From Imperialibacter sp040222815 (lineage in GTDB: Bacteria > Bacteroidota > Bacteroidia > Cytophagales > Cyclobacteriaceae), in NCBI RefSeq assembly GCF_040222815.1, contig NZ_JAVKCH010000013.1, forward strand, positions 186,001 to 250,000: 64,000 bases of DNA, given 5' to 3'. How positions within the stretch are numbered: the first letter of the stretch is position 1; each line of letters opens with the position of its first letter. The notes beneath the pieces are model-generated. The model was not told the origin of the DNA and did not search any database. It saw nothing but the letters and a program-made list of their open reading frames with translations. The translations under genes and the position numbers were made by a program. This document shows positions 8,819 through 16,974 of the stretch, piece after piece.

Positions 8819-11424
8819 GCAAGCTTTTGCATCGCCCGCCTCGCTGGGCTGAACGACTGCTGCAATGGGCCTGTCGGCCCGACTATGTTGATGAGGTGCT
8901 GGGCGACCTGCATGAGGCCTACTATTGGCGATTGGAGGAGAAAGGTCATCGCAAGGCGGCTTTCAATTTTGTCCTTGAAGTGCTGCTTTCCTTGCGCTTT
9001 ACTCACCTAAAACCTTTTTATCACTTTAACCTCAATACCATGATGCTCGGTAGCTATCTCAAGATCGCCTTCAGAAACCTTTATAAGCGAAAGGCTTATT
9101 CCGTCATTAATATCCTCGGCCTGTCAGTGGGTGTGGCAGCCTCCCTTATGATTTTTATGTATGCATGGCAGGTGCTCACTTTTGACGATTTCCATACCAA
9201 CGAGGATCGAATTTTTATGCTTTATAAGGAGCGCATCACTCCCAATGGCATTCAACCGACCTATGACACCTGGGTGCCTATGAAGTCGATGATCAAAGAG
9301 GAGTATCCGCAAGTGGTAGCCAGTACCAGGCGGTTCCAAATGACTGGAAAAGTGAAGAGGGATGAAGCATATATCGAAGAAGAAGTCACTTTTGCTGACC
9401 CTGAGTTTCTGCAAATATTCTCGTTTGAAGTGGGGAGAGGAAATTCAACCAACCCTTTTTCGAGCCCCAATGCCCTGGTTATTTCCAGTCAATATGCCGA
9501 AAAATACTTTGGCAGTCAGCAGGCAGTGGGGCGTGAGCTGAGCGTTTACTATCCAGGAGAAGACAGCACCATTCGCTACGAAGTAACGGCTGTATTAAAG
9601 GACTGGCCCGATAACTCATCGCTCGAACCTGATATGATTGTTGCGTTTGAAAGCCTTCCGTTTTACGAAGGGGTAAAAAACTTATGGGGAGGAAGCTTTA
9701 TCGATAACTATGTGATGCTGGACGACCCTGCCTCTAAATATGCATTACTGGATGCCTTTCCGGCTTTTGTTGAAAAGATCTGGGACAAAGAAATAGCTGG
9801 CAGGACAAATTTCAAGCTCCTGCCTTTCGATGAATATTACAACACATTTTTGGGAAGCCAGCAGGATGCCAAAATACTCGTCTTCATTGCCCTTGGCATC
9901 CTTTTGATGGCGGCCATCAACTTCATGAACCTTTCTACAGCGCATTCGGTGCACCGGGCGAAAGAAATAGGGTTGCGAAAGGTGCTGGGAGCTTTCAGTG
10001 GACAGCTGAGAGGCCAATTTCTGGTAGAAGCCCTCGTTTTGAGTTTTTTTGCCACTCTGGCGGGGATTGGTATTGTTGCCTTGTGCATGCCATTGATCAA
10101 CGATTTTTTTGATATCGAAATCGCCTTTTCACAAATTGGGCCGCCTATGCTGAGTGTCGGTTTTGTAGCGGCGTTTATCCTTTTGCTGGGATTGATGAGT
10201 GGAAGTTACCCAGCCTTTTTTCTGGCAAAAATCAATATACTGGAAGTCATCAGGGGTATTTTCAAAACGAAAGGCGGCAGGCAGGTAAGAAACGGGCTGG
10301 TCGTTGTGCAATTTTCGCTGGCCGTGTTTATGGTAACGGGTGCCCTTATTGTTCGCAACCAGCTAATCTATATGCAGTCGGCTAAAATGGGATTCGAGAA
10401 GGACGCTGTGGTGATCATTAATGCCTCTCGCAGAGACTTCACCGATAGGGAAGAAGCCAGTCGGCGCCTGAAGACGTTCAGAGACGAAGTGAAGGCGCAA
10501 TCCTTTGTGAAATCAGCCAGCCTGTCCTATTCCATCCCTTCCAACTGGGTGGCTGGCTTCACCTTTGTGAGACCCGAGGGATGGGAAGGAGACCCGCTGC
10601 GGATGGGGATGTCCTATGTGGATGCCAACTATCTTGAAACAATGGGCATAAAGCTCAGGGACGGTCGCAATTTCCTTCCAGACTCGGAAGGTGACCAGCG
10701 GGGATCCGTGATCCTTAATGAGGCAGCAGCAAAGGCTTTCGGTTTCGATAGCGCAGAGGGAAATGTCATCTTGATTGGTGAGAATCGACTGAATGTGGTA
10801 GGTGTTGTGGAGAACTTTCATTACGAATCGATGCGGGAAGAGATCAAACCAACGCTTATTTTTCACCGTACCGCTGAAAATCCGGTGCACCGATATATTG
10901 TCTGCAAAATGGAGATGGCAGATATCTCGAACCACTTGTCAGTACTGGAAGGGCAGTGGAGTGCACTCGGTGCCGCAAATTCATTTACCTATAATTTCCT
11001 GGACGACAGCATGGCTGAGCTCTATACTTCTGAACAGCGGTTTCTCAGGCTCGTCGGGTTGTTCACCATTATCTCCATACTTATTGCCGTGCTAGGGCTT
11101 TACGGCCTGACCATTTTTGTGATAGAACGAAAACGCCGGGAGATCAGCATCCGCAAAGTAATTGGCGCAGATGTGTCCAACATCGTGCTGCTGGTCGTGC
11201 GGGATTTCTCATCATGGATTGCTGGAGGACTCATTATTGGCTTGCCTTTGGCCTATATTTTCCTCCGTGACTGGCTCGATCAATTCCATTATAGAATTGA
11301 TATTTCGTGGACTGTGTTTTTGTTTACGGCTGGCATGATAACGACTTTAGTTATGCTGACGGTGAGCTACCAGGCCATCCGGGCTGCATCAGCCAATCCG
11401 GTTAAATATTTAAAGGAAGACTAG
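8815..11424 (+). CDS. MacB/FtsX-type ABC transporter permease with PadR-linked prefix domain
   Basis: An 869-residue inner-membrane protein starting at a GTG inside the padR stop. Residues 1-70 (PPRWAERLLQWACRP...VLGDLHEAYYWR) are the prefix domain found in permeases encoded next to PadR genes. Then comes the usual duplicated layout: TM helix (YSVINILGLSVGVAASLMIF), a periplasmic MacB-like domain, an FtsX block of three helices near 350-470, a second TM and periplasmic domain, and a last FtsX block ending in ASANPVKYLKED. No ATPase is encoded beside it. Likely role: export or mechanotransmission of an unknown substrate. A paralogue without the prefix lies at 51982. Confidence 0.92.
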   Translation: MSKLLHRPPRWAERLLQWACRPDYVDEVLGDLHEAYYWRLEEKGHRKAAFNFVLEVLLSLRFTHLKPFYHFNLNTMMLGSYLKIAFRNLYKRKAYSVINILGLSVGVAASLMIFMYAWQVLTFDDFHTNEDRIFMLYKERITPNGIQPTYDTWVPMKSMIKEEYPQVVASTRRFQMTGKVKRDEAYIEEEVTFADPEFLQIFSFEVGRGNSTNPFSSPNALVISSQYAEKYFGSQQAVGRELSVYYPGEDSTIRYEVTAVLKDWPDNSSLEPDMIVAFESLPFYEGVKNLWGGSFIDNYVMLDDPASKYALLDAFPAFVEKIWDKEIAGRTNFKLLPFDEYYNTFLGSQQDAKILVFIALGILLMAAINFMNLSTAHSVHRAKEIGLRKVLGAFSGQLRGQFLVEALVLSFFATLAGIGIVALCMPLINDFFDIEIAFSQIGPPMLSVGFVAAFILLLGLMSGSYPAFFLAKINILEVIRGIFKTKGGRQVRNGLVVVQFSLAVFMVTGALIVRNQLIYMQSAKMGFEKDAVVIINASRRDFTDREEASRRLKTFRDEVKAQSFVKSASLSYSIPSNWVAGFTFVRPEGWEGDPLRMGMSYVDANYLETMGIKLRDGRNFLPDSEGDQRGSVILNEAAAKAFGFDSAEGNVILIGENRLNVVGVVENFHYESMREEIKPTLIFHRTAENPVHRYIVCKMEMADISNHLSVLEGQWSALGAANSFTYNFLDDSMAELYTSEQRFLRLVGLFTIISILIAVLGLYGLTIFVIERKRREISIRKVIGADVSNIVLLVVRDFSSWIAGGLIIGLPLAYIFLRDWLDQFHYRIDISWTVFLFTAGMITTLVMLTVSYQAIRAASANPVKYLKED

Positions 11425-11439
11425 AGAAAATTCTATGTG

Positions 11440-12543
11440 CTACTTGTGGCCCGGCTGGATAAAAAGCGGCAACATAACCCTGTTCATAATCGCAAAAGGG
11501 AACTTGTCATCCTCCGAATTGTAGGCACCGCCAGTAAACACGGCAACCAAATTTGCCTCTGGAAACAGCATCAGGTATTGCCCACCATTTCCCGTTGCGA
11601 CGGTTTCTTTTTTCAGTTCATCGCCAACCTGGAACGGAATACTCCACCACAAAAAGCCGTAGTCCAAACCAGCAAGGTTGGTTTGCCTTTCTGTCGCTTG
11701 CTGTATCCAGTCGGCAGATACTATTTGCTCATTGCCCCAGGTACCGTGGTTCATGACCAGCTGCCCGATTTTGGCAAAATCACGGGAAGTCATGTAAAGC
11801 CGCCTGCCCGACGGAATTATATCCCGGCCGGTGGTTGTGTGGCCCCACTGCACATTTTCTATTCCAAGCGGTGCGAATAAATACTTTTCAGCGAACGCAT
11901 CAATTGACATGCCAGAGGCCTGGCTTACTACTTCCGCCGCCAGCACTGCTCCCATGCTGCAATAGAGCGCCGAATCCCCGGGGTCTCGCACCATGGGCAA
12001 ATCAAGGGTGTATTGTAGCCAGTCCTTTTTTTTATACACTTTGTCCTCCTGACCTTTCGAGGATTTATCCCAATCGTTGCAGTCGAGGCCAGTGCTCATG
12101 GTAAGCAGGTGGCGGATGGTGATTTGTTCTTTCCTGGAGTCGATGTTTTTCCGTGGCTCCGGGCTTTTCAGGTACTTAAAAATAGGATCATCAACGCTTT
12201 CGATGAAGCCATTGTCGATGGCAATACCAACCAAAAGTGAACGGATGCTTTTAGTGGCGGAGCGCAGGTCGTGAGTTTGGTCAGCTTTGTGTTCTCCAAA
12301 GTATTCTTCAAGCACCAGCTTTCCATCTTTCACCAGCAGGATGCTGTGCACCTGATGATCCTCGTTGACCATCTTGTTGAGGAAGCTAGATAGCAGTGTG
12401 GTATCTGCGATCTCCCGTAAAAGGTTTTTCGTCTCCCATCCGTCCGTTTGCTGAGGAGGCACTGCATATTGATACACCTTTTGCCCCACTGCAAAATGAG
12501 CAATGAGTAGCAGTCCAAGGGCAGGTAGTAGGTTCTTTCTCAT
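11440..12543 (-). CDS. Serine hydrolase, class C beta-lactamase/DD-peptidase fold
   Basis: A 367-residue exported protein with signal peptide MRKNLLPALGLLLIAHFAVGQ. The nucleophile motif SxxK is SATK at 95-98, with the Tyr motif YCS near 193 in place of the classical YxN, and a late GNGGQYLMLF segment standing for the third motif. The family includes esterases, D-amino-acid peptidases and class C beta-lactamases; family assignment is firm but activity is not. Its stop lies 15 nt from the converging permease gene. It is the last gene of a minus-strand run that extends up to 16311. Confidence 0.88.
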   Translation of the reverse strand: MRKNLLPALGLLLIAHFAVGQKVYQYAVPPQQTDGWETKNLLREIADTTLLSSFLNKMVNEDHQVHSILLVKDGKLVLEEYFGEHKADQTHDLRSATKSIRSLLVGIAIDNGFIESVDDPIFKYLKSPEPRKNIDSRKEQITIRHLLTMSTGLDCNDWDKSSKGQEDKVYKKKDWLQYTLDLPMVRDPGDSALYCSMGAVLAAEVVSQASGMSIDAFAEKYLFAPLGIENVQWGHTTTGRDIIPSGRRLYMTSRDFAKIGQLVMNHGTWGNEQIVSADWIQQATERQTNLAGLDYGFLWWSIPFQVGDELKKETVATGNGGQYLMLFPEANLVAVFTGGAYNSEDDKFPFAIMNRVMLPLFIQPGHK

Positions 12544-12599
12544 AGGTTGATAGCCAGTTTACAAGGCAAGGACTCCCGGCGAAGGATTATCGTTGCAAA

Positions 12600-13172
12600 T
12601 TACTCTATCTCGATATTGTACTTGCCGAGAAGGCCAGGCAATCCCGATACCGCAAACTTTGCCTTCTTGATCTTGTTGACTTCGGGGTCGAGAGCGTAAT
12701 TATTGGCAGTTCGAAAGTCTGCCCTTTCAAGCATGGTGTTACCAAATACAGCTCCAAGCAGGTCGCAGTTGTCGAACACTGCCAGTGACAAATCGGCACC
12801 GCTAAAATCAACTTCTTTCATGCCGCAATTAGCGAACCTTGTTTTTTTTAGGTTCAGGTTAAAGAATGACGAGAGGTTTAGCTGGCAATCAGTAAAACTC
12901 ATCGCCAGTAAAAAAGGATTGACGTCTTCGAAATGAAGCCCTAAAAGCTTGCAGCCTTTGAATGTAATGTCTTTGAAGGCCGTATTGCCAAGCTTTGCCA
13001 TACTTAAGTCGCAATTCTCAAATACGCATTCCATAAAATTGATGTGCGAGAGATTGACTCCCGTGAAAAGACAGTTGGAGAAGTGGCAGGCTTCATAATC
13101 GGTGCCCGCTAATGATTCTTCTGAAAAATTGATTCCTTTGAAATGCTGGTCTTCAACAAACCCCTTCGACAT
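12600..13172 (-). CDS. Pentapeptide-repeat protein
   Basis: A 190-residue soluble protein built of A(D/N)LXX-like five-residue repeats, for example NLSHINFMECVFENCDLS and DFSGADLSLAVFDNCDLLGA. These form a right-handed quadrilateral beta helix. The pattern resembles the Qnr/McbG group in size (about 190-220 residues), whose members protect DNA gyrase, but no feature proves that role here. Transcribed with the serine hydrolase gene downstream (56 nt gap). Alternative: a structural protein of unknown partner. Confidence 0.88.
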   Translation of the reverse strand: MSKGFVEDQHFKGINFSEESLAGTDYEACHFSNCLFTGVNLSHINFMECVFENCDLSMAKLGNTAFKDITFKGCKLLGLHFEDVNPFLLAMSFTDCQLNLSSFFNLNLKKTRFANCGMKEVDFSGADLSLAVFDNCDLLGAVFGNTMLERADFRTANNYALDPEVNKIKKAKFAVSGLPGLLGKYNIEIE

Positions 13173-13288
13173 GATTGTATTCTTAAGTTATCCGTAAGTA
13201 GCGCCATTTGTTGCCTGCTCCTTTCACCCCACGAACTTAAAAAGAGCAGCAGGATTTTGCCCGGAAACAATCAACTTTTTGAGCCTTG

Positions 13289-13810
13289 TCAGGTCAGCTT
13301 TTTTGAATAAAGCAAAAGCTGCTCGCCATTTACCTCAATGTGTTCGCTGAACAGAAACCCCAGCTTTAGGACGAGCTGTATTGAGGGAAAATTGTGCTCC
13401 AGAATAATAGCATGAATTTCTTTGCTTGTTGAAATGCTGAAGAAGTCTTTCAGAAATAGCGAAACAGCTTCAAACGCATAGCCTTGTTTTTCAAACGCAG
13501 GAAGCAACGCAAATCCGATGTCGGGCGACTGCAGGTAGTCCCGTTGTATAAGTGTTACTATACCGACCGGCTCCCCTGAGGTCACTAGTTTAATAATCCA
13601 GTAGTCAACTGTAGGGTTGCTTTCAATTTTACGGATGTAGGCGTCAGCATCTTCCCGGCTTTTTACATTTCTTTCGCCGATGAACTCCAGCCAGCCAGGG
13701 GAGTTGACAAGTTCAAAAATGAATGGCGCATGGGTTGCGTCCAAACGACAAAGGTCAATTCGGGACGTATCTTCCGGATTCAACCGTGTAGCTGTTTTCT
13801 GTCGGCGCAT
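13289..13810 (-). CDS. GNAT-family N-acetyltransferase (RimJ/RimL-like)
   Basis: A 173-residue protein of the acyl-CoA acyltransferase fold. Strands and motifs match the ribosomal-protein acetyltransferase branch: FIFELVNSPGWLEFIGER near the start, PVGIVTLIQRD, the PDIGFALLPAFEKQGYAFEA segment, where the CoA-binding loop lies, and IHAIILEHNFPSIQLVLKLGF in the C-terminal part. Acceptor substrate unknown. The gene is 10 nt downstream of the MepB-like gene and probably cotranscribed. Confidence 0.88.
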   Translation of the reverse strand: MRRQKTATRLNPEDTSRIDLCRLDATHAPFIFELVNSPGWLEFIGERNVKSREDADAYIRKIESNPTVDYWIIKLVTSGEPVGIVTLIQRDYLQSPDIGFALLPAFEKQGYAFEAVSLFLKDFFSISTSKEIHAIILEHNFPSIQLVLKLGFLFSEHIEVNGEQLLLYSKKLT

Positions 13811-13820
13811 TGATTTGACT

Positions 13821-14357
13821 TTAGTGGGTGGGCTCAGTATAGAGCAACTTCGCTCGGGGAAGATCGACCTCGCCTCGCTCTGGGATATGAAGAAAAAACT
13901 TCAATTGCCAGTCTTGCTTTTTCCTGGCCTGATTGCTTTCTGCTACCTCCCACGGAGGATAGACACGCATGCCAAGTTTGCCCCTTACCGTAGGCTGCGA
14001 GAGAATCCGATGCTTTATCAACGTAGCTTTTGGAAAAATGAATTGCCCAAAGTGATCTCCTTTTTTTGAATTAATCACAAAAAAGTCAAACGTATCCGAA
14101 GCACTAAATGGCTGGGTTGGGCCACTGTTGACTCTTTTCCAAATGGCAACGAACTGACCAGTTTTTTTTGGCGTTTGTTTGGCATCCCTGCTAATCACCA
14201 GCGAGGAATCGACAGTAAAAGTGCAAGCACCATACTCCGTGCTTTCTTTTTCCATTTTCCGGCTCGAAACCTGGAATAAGCACACGTCGTACACTCGTTT
14301 CTTGACTTCTGAAAACGAATTGTGATCCTGCCTTGAAATTATTTCTTGCTGAGTCAT
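13821..14357 (-). CDS. MepB-like protein
   Basis: A 178-residue cytoplasmic protein. Its hallmarks are KKTGQFVAIWKR, GPTQPF, the DFFVINSKKGDHFGQFIFPK segment and GKLGMRVYPPWE, which match MepB, the third gene of the staphylococcal mepRAB cluster. MepB has no established biochemical function, though a nucleic-acid-related role has been suggested from its fold. No MepR or MepA homologue is nearby here, so the efflux context is lost. Neighbours are an acetyltransferase and two oxidoreductases on the same strand with very short gaps. Confidence 0.82.
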   Translation of the reverse strand: MTQQEIISRQDHNSFSEVKKRVYDVCLFQVSSRKMEKESTEYGACTFTVDSSLVISRDAKQTPKKTGQFVAIWKRVNSGPTQPFSASDTFDFFVINSKKGDHFGQFIFPKATLIKHRILSQPTVRGKLGMRVYPPWEVAESNQARKKQDWQLKFFLHIPERGEVDLPRAKLLYTEPTH

Positions 14358-14362
14358 TAAGC

Positions 14363-15349
14363 CTAATGTTGCTGATTAATTTCTGCTTGAAGCGTGATCA
14401 CGACTTTACCTTTTATACTTCCATCCCCAAGTCTTTGAAACGCTTCTGGCAGTTCCTCCAAAGGGTACACTTTGTCGATGACAGGTTTGACTTTGCCTTC
14501 TTCAAATAATTTAATTAAAGCAGTCAGGGGCTTGTTTGGTTGTTGGATAAGAATACCCAGTCGTCTTTCCTTTGTTGACGCAAAGCCTGCCAGTAAGCCC
14601 ACCTGGAAAATGGTGCCCAAATGGCCTCCAATCATAGAATACACCCCGCCGGGTTTTAAGGCTCTTTTGTAGTCCGATATCGACCGGGTGGCAATCACGT
14701 CGACGATCAAATCATATTGCTTTCCCTGTTTGGTGAAGTCTTCTGTGGTGTAATCGATCACATGACCCGCTCCCAGAGATTGCAGCATGGCGTGTTTTTC
14801 TGGCAAATCCACCGCCGTTACGTGTGCGCCCAGGCTGGCGGCGATTTGAATAGCAAAAGTGCCCACTCCACCACCGGCGCCATTAATGAGCACTTCGTCT
14901 CCTGGTTGTATCGTTCTTTTTTCTGTTAGTGCCTGCAAAGCCATGCACCCAGCCTGAGGAATGGAGGCGGCTTCTTCAAAAGTCATGGAAGCCGGTTTGA
15001 TTGTCAGTTCTGTTTCTTTTGCGCAGGTGTACTCAGCAAAGCCGCCCCATTTACCGGCCGACAAGTCGCCAAAGACCTTGTCGCCAGCCTTGAACTTTGT
15101 GATTTGGGCGCCGGTTTCCACTATCACACCCGCTACATCAGCACCAAGGATAGGGAGCTTTGGCTTCCCAATGCCGCTCAGCAGCCGGTAAATACGAGGC
15201 CTGCCTGTGAGCCTGTCCCAGTCCCATGAATTGAGAGATGCCGCATGCACCTTCAGGAGCACCTCGTCATCCATTGGAATGGGCTTTTCTACTTCCTCCA
15301 GCCTTAACACTTCCGGGGAGCCGTATTGGTTATAAACCATCGCTTTCAT
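14363..15349 (-). CDS. MDR-family NADP-dependent quinone oxidoreductase-like protein
   Basis: A 328-residue medium-chain dehydrogenase/reductase. The GroES-like half contains PILGADVAGVIVETG, and the Rossmann half has NGAGGGVGTFAIQIA, the AxxGxxG-type cofactor loop, then VIDYTTEDF. No Cys-rich structural zinc lobe and no catalytic zinc Cys/His are evident, which fits the zinc-free quinone oxidoreductase group (zeta-crystallin-like). It overlaps the preceding MDR gene by 4 nt (ATGA). The pair look like tandem paralogues and may reduce quinones, enals or ketones; the substrate is not known. Confidence 0.9.
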   Translation of the reverse strand: MKAMVYNQYGSPEVLRLEEVEKPIPMDDEVLLKVHAASLNSWDWDRLTGRPRIYRLLSGIGKPKLPILGADVAGVIVETGAQITKFKAGDKVFGDLSAGKWGGFAEYTCAKETELTIKPASMTFEEAASIPQAGCMALQALTEKRTIQPGDEVLINGAGGGVGTFAIQIAASLGAHVTAVDLPEKHAMLQSLGAGHVIDYTTEDFTKQGKQYDLIVDVIATRSISDYKRALKPGGVYSMIGGHLGTIFQVGLLAGFASTKERRLGILIQQPNKPLTALIKLFEEGKVKPVIDKVYPLEELPEAFQRLGDGSIKGKVVITLQAEINQQH

Positions 15350-16311
15350 GCTGAGGGAAGTAAAATAACATTACCAGTTTTCTGCCCCGTCTCCACATAA
15401 TTGAAAGCTTCGACCAGCTGTTCCAGCTTGTATTGTCTGTCAATGACCGGTTTCAATTTTCCTTCTGCCATCATTTGCCTGATGAAAAACAGACTCTTCT
15501 TCTTATCTAAAGGAATGGGGAACTTTACTTTCTTTTTACTAAAGAGGGGGGTGAGAAGGGAATAGAAAATATTTTCACCATTGCGGCCAAGTTCCGAAGA
15601 CATATAGACGCCTCCTGGTTTCAACAAGCGCTTGCATTTTCCAAAGGAGCTCTTGCCTACAGCGTCAAAAATGTAGTCAAACTGCTGATCAATTTTTGTG
15701 AAATCCTCCCTGGTGTAGTCGATCAATTTATCGGCACCGAGGCTCCTGAGTAGTTCAAAGTCTTTGCCCTGGCATACTGCTGTTACCACTGCGCCATGGT
15801 ATTTACACAACTGCACCGTAGCCGAGCCTATGGCTCCGGTAGCTCCATTCACCAGCACCTTTTGCCCAGCCTGCAAATTGACTTTGTCGAGGAAATAATA
15901 GGCATAATGAGCACCTTCAACACAAGCTGCGGCATCTGCGAAGCTAAAGTTGTCAGGAATGGTACAAATGGCCTTGTCTGCCGGAAATGTTGTGTATTCG
16001 GCATGTGAGCTGAGCCCCAGGTCTTCAAAGGCAAACGCTCTGTCGCCCGGCTCGAATGACTTTACGGCTTTACCTACCGCCACTACTTCGCCTGCCAAAT
16101 CAGTGCCCGTACTTGGCTTGCCTGGTTTGCTTAAACCTGTGACTAAACGCATAAAGAACGGTTTGGCCCTGAGCATGGCACAGTCGGTTCGATTGATCGT
16201 TGCCGCCATGACTTTTATCAGCACTTCGTTGTCTTTGGCAGTGGGCTTTTTCCGTTCTGTCAGTTTCAGCATTTCAGGAGGGCCGTAGTTGGTCCAGTTT
16301 GCTGCTTTCAT
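15346..16311 (-). CDS. MDR-family NAD(P)-dependent alcohol dehydrogenase-like protein
   Basis: A 321-residue paralogue of the downstream gene. It shows AATINRTDCAMLRAKP, STGTDLAGEVVAVG, and the cofactor loop NGATGAIGSATVQL, then LIDYTREDFTK. Zinc-binding Cys residues are absent, so again the zinc-independent subgroup is likely. It is the first gene of the minus-strand run and overlaps the next by four bases, a sign of a translationally coupled operon. It diverges from the BlaI/M56 operon; the 288-nt gap holds promoters of both. Confidence 0.9.
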   Translation of the reverse strand: MKAANWTNYGPPEMLKLTERKKPTAKDNEVLIKVMAATINRTDCAMLRAKPFFMRLVTGLSKPGKPSTGTDLAGEVVAVGKAVKSFEPGDRAFAFEDLGLSSHAEYTTFPADKAICTIPDNFSFADAAACVEGAHYAYYFLDKVNLQAGQKVLVNGATGAIGSATVQLCKYHGAVVTAVCQGKDFELLRSLGADKLIDYTREDFTKIDQQFDYIFDAVGKSSFGKCKRLLKPGGVYMSSELGRNGENIFYSLLTPLFSKKKVKFPIPLDKKKSLFFIRQMMAEGKLKPVIDRQYKLEQLVEAFNYVETGQKTGNVILLPSA

Positions 16312-16507
16312 TTAGTCATGGTTTGCTGCTTTGACTTCTTCCGAGAATATACGGACATAAATTTAGCAAGTGAAGCCATTCTTATTTTTTCCATTGATAC
16401 TGGCGATTGTGCTTCACTAACTGCCAGAAGCTTTATGAAACATGATCTCAAGTATTTGTCTCAATAAGTGCCAAAGGCAGATATAAAATTACAAAACCTG
16501 CCACTGT

Positions 16508-16563
16508 AACTTACTTTTAAATAGAATAACTTAAAAATAAGTTGACAAACTTAAAATTAAGTT
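16508..16563 (+). promoter_or_regulatory. BlaI-type operators in 20-bp register
   Basis: Two palindromes AACTTA-N4-TAAGTT occupy 16528-16543 and 16548-16563, exactly 20 bp apart. A third weaker copy, AACTTA-N4-TAAATA, lies at 16508-16523, again 20 bp away. The spacing of two helical turns puts dimers on one face of the DNA. BlaI/MecI repressors bind short palindromes of this kind before their own operon, so the repressor gene starting 37 nt later is the likely ligand. Confidence 0.75.
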
Positions 16564-16572
16564 GTAAGCTTG
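16542..16572 (+). promoter_or_regulatory. Promoter of the blaI-like/M56 operon
   Basis: TTGACA at 16542-16547 and TAAGCTTG at 16565-16572 match the Bacteroidota -33 (TTG) and -7 (TAnnTTTG, one mismatch) boxes with 20 nt between TTG and TA. The second operator palindrome fills the space between them, so a bound repressor would block polymerase directly. Confidence 0.55.
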
Positions 16573-16599
16573 TCTTGCTGATTAACAAAACTCAAAGCA

Positions 16600-16974
16600 A
16601 TGGTCACTTTAACTAAGGCAGAAGAGAAGATCATGATGATCCTCTGGGATATTGAAAAAGGTTTTATCAAGGATATCCTTGATCAGTATCCCGACCCTAA
16701 GCCCCCCTACAATTCGGTGTCAACGATAGTGAGGGTGCTGGTGCAAAAAGAAATTGTAGGCTTTACAGCTTACGGAAATTCTCACCAATACCACCCTCTG
16801 ATTTCGAAGGAAGCCTACAGTAAGGGGCAGCTGTCGAGGCTGGTGAAGGATTATTACGACAATTCCCTGAGCCAGGTGGTCAACTTTTTTTCTGAGAGCA
16901 AAAAGCTGGACGAAAAGGAGCTGGATGAAGCAATGAAAATGCTGGAAGACTTAAAAAAGAAGAAAAATGGCTAA
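16600..16974 (+). CDS. BlaI/MecI/CopY-family repressor
   Basis: A 124-residue winged-helix repressor. It starts LTKAEEKIMMILWDIEKGFIK in pattern, matching the BlaI L(T/S)xxExxIMxxLW signature, followed by YNSVSTIVRVLVQKEIVG (recognition helix) and a C-terminal dimerisation helix rich in charged residues. BlaI proteins repress until cut by the partner metalloprotease. The next gene, overlapping by 8 nt, encodes that protease. Phased operator palindromes lie immediately upstream. The inducing signal is unknown, as no penicillin-binding sensor is encoded. Confidence 0.93.
   Translation: MVTLTKAEEKIMMILWDIEKGFIKDILDQYPDPKPPYNSVSTIVRVLVQKEIVGFTAYGNSHQYHPLISKEAYSKGQLSRLVKDYYDNSLSQVVNFFSESKKLDEKELDEAMKMLEDLKKKKNG

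Noticed and set aside
12600..13172. Quinolone-resistance (Qnr) assignment for the pentapeptide protein
   Set aside because: Pentapeptide repeats alone do not show gyrase protection, and no specific Qnr feature could be identified by eye.
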